DNA of 64,000 nt from JAFIFT01 sp020051095 (lineage in GTDB: Bacteria > Pseudomonadota > Gammaproteobacteria > Legionellales > Legionellaceae), in the NCBI RefSeq assembly GCF_964199965.1, contig NZ_CAXMZT010000011.1, positions 65,129-129,128 on the forward strand, given 5' to 3'. The translations under genes and the position numbers were made by a program. Below, one piece after another: positions 36,748 through 44,917 of this stretch. Each line of letters starts with the position of its first letter. The stretch's first letter is position 1. The notes under the pieces were generated by a model. The model made no database searches and was not told the DNA's origin. It was given only the letters and a program-made list of their open reading frames with translations.

Positions 36748-38649
36748 ATGGATATTTTTGAGCTTTCAAAACAAGCAACGGATGCTGAATTTGATGGGTT
36801 GGTCAATGAAGAAATGCTTGAGTCACACGATATCAATGCAATTGACAATCACCAACATACACCTCTGTTTTATGCCATCCGTCATGGTAATTTGAAAATG
36901 ACGCAATTTTTACTGAGCCATGGCGCTACCTTACAAACAAATCATTATACTGCCTTTCAGGTGGCTTGCTATTTTGGCCATTTACAACTAGCAAATGCCT
37001 TATATAAACCCACATCTTTACAAGATCGCGACAAATTTGGCAATACGCCGCTGATTCTTGCTTCTATGAAGGGACACATGCAAGTGTGCGAATGGTTATT
37101 GGAGCAAGGCGCAGATATTAATGACGAAGATATTCATTGTCAAAGCGCATTCTATGTTGCTCTTCGATACAATCATCCAGACACAGCCAAATTGTTGCTG
37201 AAAAATGACACCCTTATAACCACCCGAGCATGTGGATTGGGTTATTATCCTATCACAGTTGCGCTTGTTGAAGGCTATTTAGATATTGCTGAAGAACTAT
37301 TTACGGATAATTTTGATGTTAATCAACCCTACACGGAAAACAACACGCTTTTGCATATGTGTGCGATGACTGGCAATGTGGAAGTGACCAAATGGTTACT
37401 TGATAAACATGCAAACCCTTTTCTCAAAAATAACTCTCACTTCCGACCCATCGATATTGCCGCTGCCCGAGGCCATACCGAGGTTTTTCAGGCGATGCTG
37501 GCTTCCCTAAAAAGTCGTGTTAAAAAAGTGAGGAACCTGGATCTGGACCTTATGCTCTGTTTAGCTGCCAGTCAAGGCCATCACCAGATCATAGAAATCA
37601 TCGGCGGTCATCAGCGGCATTTTTCCAACATCTGTATTCAGGCCAGTTTAATGTTTGCCACAATAAAAGGACACGAAAAGGCAATTGATGCATTATTACT
37701 GCTCGAACCGAAAAAAATGTCTAACCTGATTAACAAACACTATCGATATGGAAAATTTCCATACAATGGTGGCGGGACAGTCCTCCACGCAGCGGCAGAC
37801 ATCGGTCATTTATCCACCGTAATTCATCTGGTAGCGCATGGTGCAAAACTCAATGCCCTCAATGACAATAAAGATAGTGTTTTGCATTCTGCTGTCAAAA
37901 GTGGCAACGTAGACTTAGTCCGATGGTTGTGTAACCAACGCGTTTATCCTAATCAAACAAACAAACAAGGAGACACACCTTTACACATCGCTACCACTTT
38001 AAAAAACGAAGCAATGATTCGTTGTTTACTCCTCCATGGCGCTGACTCAACAATCGAAAATAAACATCGACAAACTGCCATGACCTTAGCCCAACATCAT
38101 GCTACTTTGCCTTTGCTATTTGAACAGTTCAACAATAATAATTTTGAACAATTTAAATTACCGCCGCTGCATATCATGGCGACGCTTAAAGAAGAGAAAG
38201 GAATCATGGAGATGCTTCCAGAAATGGATAATATCCATATCCAATCGGAAGATGGCCTAACACCCATCCAATTGGCAGCCTGCTTAGGCAGAAACAATCC
38301 TTTGTCGATGCTACTTCTATGGAATGCAAAAGGAGACGTATCCCTAGCTCAAAATCTAGCCTTGCATATGGCTTCACAGTACCATCCAAAATCAACCGCC
38401 CATAAAACCTTACAAAAATCGGCTCATGAACTTGGTTTACTGACCTCACAGCGTATGGATAGCTTCAAAAGAATGATCGAAATGCAAAACACGCTGGACG
38501 ATCAGCCCAGTCAGTCATCCAGCCATAAGATATCTACTTCTAGTGTGGCAACGCTTGGCATGTTTAGTACAAAAGGCATGGACTCATTACCGCTCGATAG
38601 GGATGACACCTTAAGATTAAGTCAGCGATCACCAAGCACATCGGGGTAA
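36748..38649 (+). CDS. Ankyrin-repeat protein, candidate secreted effector
   Basis: The 633-residue product is made almost entirely of ankyrin repeats (about 14-15 units from residue 36 to 540), for example NTPLILASMKGHMQVCEWLL, GTVLHAAADIGHLSTVIHLV and DTPLHIATTLKNEAMIRCLL. A short N-terminal helix region precedes them. The last 80 residues are a polar Ser/Thr/Asp-rich tail without repeats. No signal peptide or membrane segment is visible, and no enzymatic domain is recognised. The start has AGGA seven bases upstream. It sits alone, diverging from tpiA. In Legionella and Coxiella such proteins are often type IVB effectors; that role is inferred, not shown. Confidence 0.85.
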   Translation: MDIFELSKQATDAEFDGLVNEEMLESHDINAIDNHQHTPLFYAIRHGNLKMTQFLLSHGATLQTNHYTAFQVACYFGHLQLANALYKPTSLQDRDKFGNTPLILASMKGHMQVCEWLLEQGADINDEDIHCQSAFYVALRYNHPDTAKLLLKNDTLITTRACGLGYYPITVALVEGYLDIAEELFTDNFDVNQPYTENNTLLHMCAMTGNVEVTKWLLDKHANPFLKNNSHFRPIDIAAARGHTEVFQAMLASLKSRVKKVRNLDLDLMLCLAASQGHHQIIEIIGGHQRHFSNICIQASLMFATIKGHEKAIDALLLLEPKKMSNLINKHYRYGKFPYNGGGTVLHAAADIGHLSTVIHLVAHGAKLNALNDNKDSVLHSAVKSGNVDLVRWLCNQRVYPNQTNKQGDTPLHIATTLKNEAMIRCLLLHGADSTIENKHRQTAMTLAQHHATLPLLFEQFNNNNFEQFKLPPLHIMATLKEEKGIMEMLPEMDNIHIQSEDGLTPIQLAACLGRNNPLSMLLLWNAKGDVSLAQNLALHMASQYHPKSTAHKTLQKSAHELGLLTSQRMDSFKRMIEMQNTLDDQPSQSSSHKISTSSVATLGMFSTKGMDSLPLDRDDTLRLSQRSPSTSG

Positions 38650-38720
38650 AATGAATATTTGAACTTTCTTTATCCACTGGTTGATATAATGGATGCCCAT
38701 CGCGCTGGTTAGATTAAATT

Positions 38721-38745
38721 GCCCCCCTTATCCATGGGGGGCTAC
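38721..38745 (-). repeat. GTAG-headed REP-like hairpin
   Basis: On the minus strand GTAG is followed by CCCCCC, an 8-nt loop and GGGGGG. The tetranucleotide plus GC-rich hairpin is the layout of REP elements, though the arms are low-complexity. It lies about 70 bp after the ankyrin gene and could also act as a transcript-end hairpin. Confidence 0.45.
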
Positions 38746-38772
38746 TTACCCTAAACCTAGCAATGGCAACGT

Positions 38773-39155
38773 TTACTCCATATCATTTTTGGTATTGCTG
38801 AACTGGATTTGTAGAGAGCATTTTTTCAGTATTGATCTCATCACAAAGAACAATAAAATCGCCCTTTCCATGATTTTTAACATGATTTGACACGCCATTA
38901 TTGCATGTTGATTATTGTCCGCATCTAACCTATTTAGCATGGGGAATCTTTCTGTTATTGTTATTGAGATTTTATCCAAATCATACTCTGGATTGATTGC
39001 TTTTATTTGTTTGGCATAATGATTCATTGCCATTCTTATCTGAATCAGCTCGGCCAAAGTAGGATCTGAAAATGGAGAGCTTTGGGAGAGGACTCGGGTT
39101 CAAAACTATAAATCAGTGCGGGATTAAAGAGTTTCAGTTCTTTATAGCTACGCAT
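38773..39155 (-). pseudogene. Small gene of unknown family broken by a frameshift
   Basis: An ATG at 39155 with a good GGAG site (6 nt spacing) opens a frame MRSYKELKLFNPALIYSFEP that stops near 39048. A second frame takes over without a gap, reading SDPTLAELIQIRMAMNHYAK and on to a stop at 38773. Both parts look protein-like. One extra T in the TTTT run near 39070-39080 (on the minus strand CATTTTCAG) would join them into about 128 residues. I do not recognise the family. Either a recent inactivation or a sequencing error is possible. Confidence 0.55.
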
Positions 39156-39462
39156 GCTAAGCTCCAACTTCAAAAGCAAAATATCCTATGCTAAGCACTC
39201 TAATTTGCAATGGAGACCGCACCCATTCTTTATTCTTGCGTCGGAATACACAAATACCAGGGATCATTGACAATGCCAATTTTATGCTATTCTAAATTTA
39301 TAAGACTAAATAATCCGAGTGACTAGGGATCCTCCCTAGGGTTCTTAAAAGAACTTGAATGGCATTCGCAAATTCCTTCATTTCAGCTCATTGCCAATGC
39401 CTCTAGAGTAGCTGCAAAATTTATGACATAATCTTATTTTTTTATTAACCATCGAGGCTTCT
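39156..39462. other. Intergenic region upstream of glmS
   Basis: About 300 bp with no open frame of note. It holds a candidate plus-strand promoter (39267-39293) and two adjacent small hairpins (39323-39354) that would lie in the glmS leader. Nothing else was recognised. Confidence 0.5.
39267..39293 (+). promoter_or_regulatory. Candidate promoter for glmS
   Basis: TTGACA (39267-39272) and an extended -10, TGCTATTCT, with the -10 hexamer at 39288-39293. The spacer is 15 bp, and the TG motif may compensate. It would give a leader of about 160 nt. Confidence 0.4.
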
Positions 39463-41277
39463 ATGTGCGGAATTGTTGGTGCGATTACCGATGCAGACGT
39501 TCAAAGTTTTCTGCTAGAAGGCCTGCAGCGCTTAGAATATAGGGGCTACGACTCGGCTGGCATCGCTATATTATCAAATGAAGGAATGCTAAACCGTTGT
39601 CGCATTTCAGGTAAAGTTAACGTCCTTACGGAAACAGTTAAGGGTCGTCAATTAGCAGGCTTCTTGGGGATCGGTCATACGCGCTGGGCCACACACGGAA
39701 AACCCTGCGAAACCAACGCACACCCTCATGTTTCAGCAGAAGAGCTAGCGCTTGTCCATAATGGAATTATTGAAAATCATCTCAATTTAAGGGATTTTCT
39801 CCAAGGAAAAGGCTATGAGTTCTACTCAGAAACTGACTCAGAAGTGATTGCCCATCTCGTTCATTATTATTATCAGGATCATAAAAATCTGCATAAAGCA
39901 GTATCCAGTGCAGTTCAAGAATTACAAGGTGCTTTTGCACTGGCCATCATTCATAAGGACCAGCCCGATGAGTTAGTCGTTGTTCGTCAAGGTAGTCCTC
40001 TTATTATTGGCACCAGTAAACATGGCCATTTTATAGCCTCGGATACGCTCGCTTTACGTGGATTTGCGGATAAAGTTTGCTATTTGGAAGAAGGCGACAG
40101 TGCTATCCTGACACAGTCTTCCTTTAAAATAGTTAATAAGGCCGGTAAGACTTGCACTCGAACCATGCACAAATTAGAAGCCGAGCAAGCAGTGATTGGC
40201 AAAGAAAATTACCGTCACTTCATGCAAAAAGAAATCTATGAGCAACCCCGCGTCCTACTCGACACCTTAGAGGGAAGAATTGTCAGTCCCAAGGTGGTCA
40301 AAGCCAGTTTCGGCGACCATGCAACCGATATATTTCAACGAACAAAGCACATCCATATTGTTGCCTGTGGCACAAGCTATCATGCAGGCCTCGTCGCAAA
40401 ATATTGGCTAGAATCCTTAGCAGGATTGCCCACTCAAGTTGAAATCGCCAGTGAGTATCGCTATCGAAATGTGGTTGTTCCAGACAATTCTTTGTTTATT
40501 GCCGTATCTCAATCAGGTGAAACGGCTGATACCTTGGCCGCACTTCAAAAAGCAAAAACCCTGAATTACTTAGCCACCATGGCAATATGCAACGTTCCAA
40601 GCAGCTCGTTAGTTCGCGAAACGGAGCTAACTTTTTTAACAAGGGCGGGTATTGAAATTGGCGTTGCCTCAACCAAAGCATTCACAACCCAGTTGTTGGC
40701 CTTCCTCATGTTAGGCATTGCTCTCAACCAGGATGGTCGAGGAAACGAAGTTATCGCCCAATTACAAACGCTTCCACAACTCGTCGAACAAGTTCTAAAA
40801 ATGGACCCGCTGATTGAGGAATTAGCCGCTTCGTTTGTGAATAAAGAACATACCCTGTTCCTAGGTCGAGGGGTCCAATACCCTGTTGCCTTAGAAGGTG
40901 CTCTTAAACTGAAAGAACTCTCATATATCCATGCTGAAGCCTATCCTGCGGGAGAATTAAAACATGGCCCACTGGCATTAGTTGATGATAAAATGCCCGT
41001 TGTGGCAGTTGCACCGAATAATGAACTGTTAAACAAATTAAAATCCAATTTACATGAGGTTAGCGCGCGTGGTGGGCAGTTATTCGTATTTGTGGATGAC
41101 CAGCATGATTGGCAGGCTAATGGAGCCATATTAATCCCCGTGCCAACCTGTGGTGAGTGGGTAGCACCCATTATATATACGATTCCATTACAGCTTCTGT
41201 CATACCATGTTGCCGTTGCCAAAGGCACTGATGTCGATCAACCTCGAAATCTGGCAAAATCGGTGACAGTTGAGTAA
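39463..41277 (+). CDS. glmS: Glutamine--fructose-6-phosphate aminotransferase (isomerizing)
   Basis: Makes glucosamine 6-phosphate from fructose 6-phosphate and glutamine, the entry to UDP-GlcNAc for peptidoglycan and LPS. Cys2 of MCGIVGAITD is the N-terminal nucleophile of the glutaminase domain (about 1-230; RLEYRGYDSAGIA, THGKPCETNAHPH). Two SIS domains follow (about 285-604; CGTSYHAG, SQSGETADTLAAL, AEAYPAGELKHGPLAL). It ends in the conserved PRNLAKSVTVE. Length of 604 aa is normal. No glmM or glmU lies nearby. Confidence 0.97.
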   Translation: MCGIVGAITDADVQSFLLEGLQRLEYRGYDSAGIAILSNEGMLNRCRISGKVNVLTETVKGRQLAGFLGIGHTRWATHGKPCETNAHPHVSAEELALVHNGIIENHLNLRDFLQGKGYEFYSETDSEVIAHLVHYYYQDHKNLHKAVSSAVQELQGAFALAIIHKDQPDELVVVRQGSPLIIGTSKHGHFIASDTLALRGFADKVCYLEEGDSAILTQSSFKIVNKAGKTCTRTMHKLEAEQAVIGKENYRHFMQKEIYEQPRVLLDTLEGRIVSPKVVKASFGDHATDIFQRTKHIHIVACGTSYHAGLVAKYWLESLAGLPTQVEIASEYRYRNVVVPDNSLFIAVSQSGETADTLAALQKAKTLNYLATMAICNVPSSSLVRETELTFLTRAGIEIGVASTKAFTTQLLAFLMLGIALNQDGRGNEVIAQLQTLPQLVEQVLKMDPLIEELAASFVNKEHTLFLGRGVQYPVALEGALKLKELSYIHAEAYPAGELKHGPLALVDDKMPVVAVAPNNELLNKLKSNLHEVSARGGQLFVFVDDQHDWQANGAILIPVPTCGEWVAPIIYTIPLQLLSYHVAVAKGTDVDQPRNLAKSVTVE

Positions 41278-41351
41278 AATCACTGCTGTTAGAAGTACAT
41301 TTTACCTATAAAACAACGAGGTAAAATACTAATGCATTGGAAATTTTATCA

Positions 41352-41379
41352 TTTTCAATCGCTTATCTTGGATTATAAT
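41352..41379 (+). promoter_or_regulatory. Candidate promoter for sdhCDAB
   Basis: A perfect TATAAT (41374-41379) with TTTTCA 16 bp upstream (41352-41357). The -35 is weak (4 of 6). It precedes sdhC by about 130 bp. The leader contains an inverted repeat, TTAGGG at 41439-41444 with CCCTAA at 41463-41468. Confidence 0.45.
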
Positions 41380-41507
41380 GTATTAAGAAAGGATTCGTCA
41401 GGGCATGCGTCATGGATGTCCTACGAAATTTTTTTTAATTAGGGGTATACCCTTGGGAACGTCCCTAAGTAATTGTGATTTGTAATTTAGGACAGAAGGT
41501 ACAATCA

Positions 41508-41882
41508 ATGAATAAAAAGAGACCCGTCAATTTAGATTTGGCAACGATGCGTTTTCCAGTCATGGCTATCGCATCAATCTTCCACCGACTATCTGGCATA
41601 GGTATTTTTGTCCTATTGCCGTTTATGATGTGGTACTTACATGCTTCTCTTCAATCGGAGAAGTCCTTTATTGCCACAAAATCATTACTAGGATCACCCA
41701 TCCATTTAATTATAATTTGGGCTTTTTTGGTGTCCTTGGGCTACCACATCCTAGCCGGTCTAAGGCATATTTTCATGGATTTAGGATGGGGTGAGGATTT
41801 ATCGTCAGGACGTAAGAGTGCTGCAACCGTTATTGTTATAGCAATCATTTTGGCAATTTTAGCAGGAATCTGGATATGGTAA
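41508..41882 (+). CDS. sdhC: Succinate dehydrogenase cytochrome b556 subunit
   Basis: Membrane anchor of complex II, binding heme b and ubiquinone. From the ATG at 41508 (AGAAGG upstream) the 124-aa protein matches SdhC: RPVNLDLATMRFP, ASIFHRLSGIG and GYHILAGLRHIFMDLGWGED. His80 corresponds to the heme ligand. Three membrane helices are evident. It overlaps sdhD by 7 bp. Confidence 0.96.
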   Translation: MNKKRPVNLDLATMRFPVMAIASIFHRLSGIGIFVLLPFMMWYLHASLQSEKSFIATKSLLGSPIHLIIIWAFLVSLGYHILAGLRHIFMDLGWGEDLSSGRKSAATVIVIAIILAILAGIWIW

Positions 41883-42223
41883 CGAATGTCACTAGTTTAA
41901 CGGGGAATGGATTAAAAGATTGGTTAATACAACGTGTCACAGCGGTTTTTTTAGCCATTTATGCTTTATTCTTATTGGGCTTTATTTTAAGTCATCCACA
42001 ACTTACGTATCAGCAATGGCTAACCTTGTTTTCTAACCCCATCATGAAGCTGGGGAGCATTCTATCTTTATTGGCGGTGTTATTGCATGCCTGGGTAGGA
42101 TTATGGACAGTAACCACTGACTATATTAAACCAACGAGTTTAAGAATTATGGTACAGATGGTTATCCTTGGCGTTTTATTGCTCCTATTCACCTGGGGCA
42201 TCATGATCTTATGGGGGCTATAA
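41876..42223 (+). CDS. sdhD: Succinate dehydrogenase membrane anchor subunit
   Basis: Second membrane anchor of complex II. The 115-aa, three-helix protein has HAWVGLWTVTTDYIKP, in which His71 matches the second heme ligand and Asp82-Tyr83 the quinone-site pair, at the same numbering as in Escherichia coli. It overlaps sdhC and is followed 1 bp later by sdhA. Confidence 0.95.
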   Translation: MVTNVTSLTGNGLKDWLIQRVTAVFLAIYALFLLGFILSHPQLTYQQWLTLFSNPIMKLGSILSLLAVLLHAWVGLWTVTTDYIKPTSLRIMVQMVILGVLLLLFTWGIMILWGL

Positions 42224-42224
42224 T

Positions 42225-43994
42225 ATGACAATTGCTCGAAACAAATTTGATGCGGTTATTGTAGGCGCTGGCGGCGCTGGCATGCGTGCGGCCTTACAAC
42301 TGGCCCAGTCAGGAATGAAAGTCGCCCTCTTGTCAAAAGTTTTCCCAACGCGCTCTCACACTGTTTCCGCTCAAGGAGGAATCACAGCTGCGTTAGGAAA
42401 TGCGGACGAAGATAATTGGCATTGGCACATGTACGACACTGTAAAAGGGGCGGATTATATTGGTGACCAAGAAGCCATTGAATATTTGTGTAAATCGGGT
42501 CCCGAAGTCGTCTATGAATTAGAGCATATGGGGCTACCCTTTTCGCGCATGGACAACGGCAAAATTTATCAACGCCAATTCGGTGGGCAGTCCAAAAATT
42601 TTGGCGGGGATCAAGCTGCCAGAACATGTGCCGCCGCCGATAGGACCGGGCATGCCTTACTGCATACCTTATACCAGCAAAACATCAAAGCGAATGCTCA
42701 TATTTTCAGCGAATGGTATGCCCTGGATATTGTCCAAACCAGCACAGGCCGCATTGCTGGTGTCACTGCGATGAACATCGAAACAGGCGAAGTCGTTTTT
42801 TACCAAACGCGCGTATGTGTGTTTGCAACCGGTGGGGCCGGCCGAATTTATCAATCTACCACCAATGCCCATATTAATACCGGAGATGGCTTTGGCATGG
42901 CTTTACGTGCCGGTCTACCGCTTCAAGATATGGAAATGTGGCAATTCCATCCTACCGGGATTGCCGGAGCTGGAACACTAGTGACTGAAGGATGCCGGGG
43001 AGAAGGTGGTTACCTTATCAATAAAGACGGCGAACGCTTCATGGAGCGCTATGCTCCTCGGGTTAAGGATCTTGCATCTCGGGATGTGGTTGCCCGGTCA
43101 ATGGCGTTAGAAATTCGCAACGGTCATGGTTTTGATCCGGACGGTGAAGATTATGTTAAATTGAAATTAGATCACTTGGGATCTGATTTGATTAAGTCCC
43201 GTTTACCCGGTATTCGTGAACTATCCCTTAAATTTGCTGGCGTTGATCCCATCATAGAACCAATTCCAGTTGTACCTACCTGTCACTATTCGATGGGTGG
43301 CATTCCAACCAACATTCATGGGCAAGTAATCTCCCATAAAAAAGGTAAAGATCACGTGATTGAGGGACTGTATGCTGTCGGTGAATGCGCTTGTGTTTCG
43401 GTTCATGGGGCGAATAGGTTAGGCGGTAACTCCTTACTTGACTTAGTGGTGTTTGGCAGAGCAGCTGGCATGCACATTGAAGAGCTATGGTTATCGAATC
43501 AATTGCCTGAAATGCCTTATGTTTCCGATGATGATATCGATGCTGGTTTAGCCCGCTACCAACGATGGGAAACCAATAAAGATGGTGAAAACCCAGCTGA
43601 CATTCGCAAAGAGATGCAGCGCGTCATGCAAGAGGATTTTGGCGTATTCCGTACAGGGGAAGTTATGTCAAAAGGCCTACACCGGCTGGAAGAATTAAGA
43701 AGCAGGCTGCTCACTGCTTCCATTAGCGATAAGAGCCACATTTTTAATACCGAGCGTCTCGTGGCTTTAGAGTTGGATAACCTGATGGCAACTGCCTGCG
43801 CAACTGCCCAATCGGCGTTAGCAAGAACGGAGAGTCGTGGCGCCCATAGCCGAGAAGATTATCCGGACCGAAATGACGAAGAATGGATAAAACATACGCT
43901 CTACTTTGAAGAAAACCATAAAATTGATTATCGCCCCGTCAATGTCACACCAAAGTATGTTAAACCGTTCGAGCCCAAAGTACGGGTTTATTAA
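42225..43994 (+). CDS. sdhA: Succinate dehydrogenase flavoprotein subunit
   Basis: Catalytic subunit of complex II, oxidising succinate to fumarate. VIVGAGGAGMRAAL binds FAD, and His45 in FPTRSHTVSAQGG is the covalent FAD attachment site. HPTGIAGAGTLVTEGCRGEGG and the later PTCHYSMGGIPTN contain active-site residues. GANRLGGNSLLDLVVFG and the C-terminal RTESRGAHSREDYP complete the family pattern. Length of 589 aa is normal. Confidence 0.98.
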   Translation: MTIARNKFDAVIVGAGGAGMRAALQLAQSGMKVALLSKVFPTRSHTVSAQGGITAALGNADEDNWHWHMYDTVKGADYIGDQEAIEYLCKSGPEVVYELEHMGLPFSRMDNGKIYQRQFGGQSKNFGGDQAARTCAAADRTGHALLHTLYQQNIKANAHIFSEWYALDIVQTSTGRIAGVTAMNIETGEVVFYQTRVCVFATGGAGRIYQSTTNAHINTGDGFGMALRAGLPLQDMEMWQFHPTGIAGAGTLVTEGCRGEGGYLINKDGERFMERYAPRVKDLASRDVVARSMALEIRNGHGFDPDGEDYVKLKLDHLGSDLIKSRLPGIRELSLKFAGVDPIIEPIPVVPTCHYSMGGIPTNIHGQVISHKKGKDHVIEGLYAVGECACVSVHGANRLGGNSLLDLVVFGRAAGMHIEELWLSNQLPEMPYVSDDDIDAGLARYQRWETNKDGENPADIRKEMQRVMQEDFGVFRTGEVMSKGLHRLEELRSRLLTASISDKSHIFNTERLVALELDNLMATACATAQSALARTESRGAHSREDYPDRNDEEWIKHTLYFEENHKIDYRPVNVTPKYVKPFEPKVRVY

Positions 43995-44006
43995 AGAGGA
44001 AAGATA

Positions 44007-44729
44007 ATGGCAGATAAAAGAACGATTTACTTTTCGATTTATCGATACAATCCTGAAACAGATGATGCACCTTATATGCAGGAATATACCATCGAAATTC
44101 CTCAAAAAGGGGATCCGATGGTTTTAACCTTATTAGAAAGGCTCAAAGCAGAGCAAGACCAAAGCCTATCGTTCCGACGCTCATGTCGTGAAGGTGTATG
44201 CGGCTCTGATGGGATGAATATTAATGGCAAAAACGGCTTAGCTTGCATCACCTCTTTATCGCAACTAAAAGCGGCAAAAATCGTCATTCGCCCCTTACCC
44301 GGCTTTCCAGTCGTCCGAGATCTGGTGGTCGATATGACCCAATTTTACCAACAATATGAAAGAATTGAGCCTTATTTGCAAAACAATCAAGTTGCGCCTG
44401 CCCAAGAGCGATTACAATCGCCAGAAGATAGAGCAAAACTGGATGGTTTATATGAATGTATTTTATGTGCCTGTTGCACAAGCTCCTGCCCCTCTTTCTG
44501 GTGGAATCCTGACAAATTTGTTGGTCCCGCTGGTCTGCTTCAAGCGAGACGTTTTTTAGCCGATAGTCGGGATACAGCAACGCAACATCGTTTAGATAAG
44601 TTACAGGACCCGTTCAGCGTTTTTCGCTGCCGTTCGATTATGAACTGCGTGAACGTTTGCCCCAAAGGACTGAATCCAACAAAAGCAATTGCGGAAATAA
44701 GAACGCAAATGCTTCGTGAGGAAACTTAA
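44007..44729 (+). CDS. sdhB: Succinate dehydrogenase iron-sulfur subunit
   Basis: Electron-transfer subunit of complex II with three clusters. The 2Fe-2S motif is CREGVCGSDGMNINGKNGLAC split over residues about 54-75. The 4Fe-4S motif is CILCACCTSSCP and the 3Fe-4S region is CRSIMNCVNVCPKGLNP. Length of 240 aa is typical. It lies 12 bp after sdhA, with an AGAGGA site. Confidence 0.98.
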   Translation: MADKRTIYFSIYRYNPETDDAPYMQEYTIEIPQKGDPMVLTLLERLKAEQDQSLSFRRSCREGVCGSDGMNINGKNGLACITSLSQLKAAKIVIRPLPGFPVVRDLVVDMTQFYQQYERIEPYLQNNQVAPAQERLQSPEDRAKLDGLYECILCACCTSSCPSFWWNPDKFVGPAGLLQARRFLADSRDTATQHRLDKLQDPFSVFRCRSIMNCVNVCPKGLNPTKAIAEIRTQMLREET

Positions 44730-44917
44730 TTTAGCCTCACCAGTCACTTCCTCCCCATTCATTTTCTCCCTAGACAGGGTGAGAAGAAGCCCAACGGGCG
44801 AATAAGGGGGTGTTGATTTGAGGTTATTTTTTTATGTGTAGCATAATGTGTTTGTAGTGCTTATATAATCAGTGCTGTCTTTGAGATAAGTCAAAGGCAG
44901 TTTATTTGGAGAAGTCA
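44730..44917. other. Gap between sdhB and sucA
   Basis: 188 bp with a small GCCC/GGGC hairpin near 44790 and a TATAAT-like box at 44864-44869 lacking a good -35. It may hold a weak sucA promoter; no terminator with a T run was seen. Confidence 0.35.

Noticed and set aside
41439..41468. Inverted repeat in the sdh leader considered as a riboswitch or terminator
   Set aside because: The arms are short and no known riboswitch pattern or T run is present, so it is noted only within the promoter entry.
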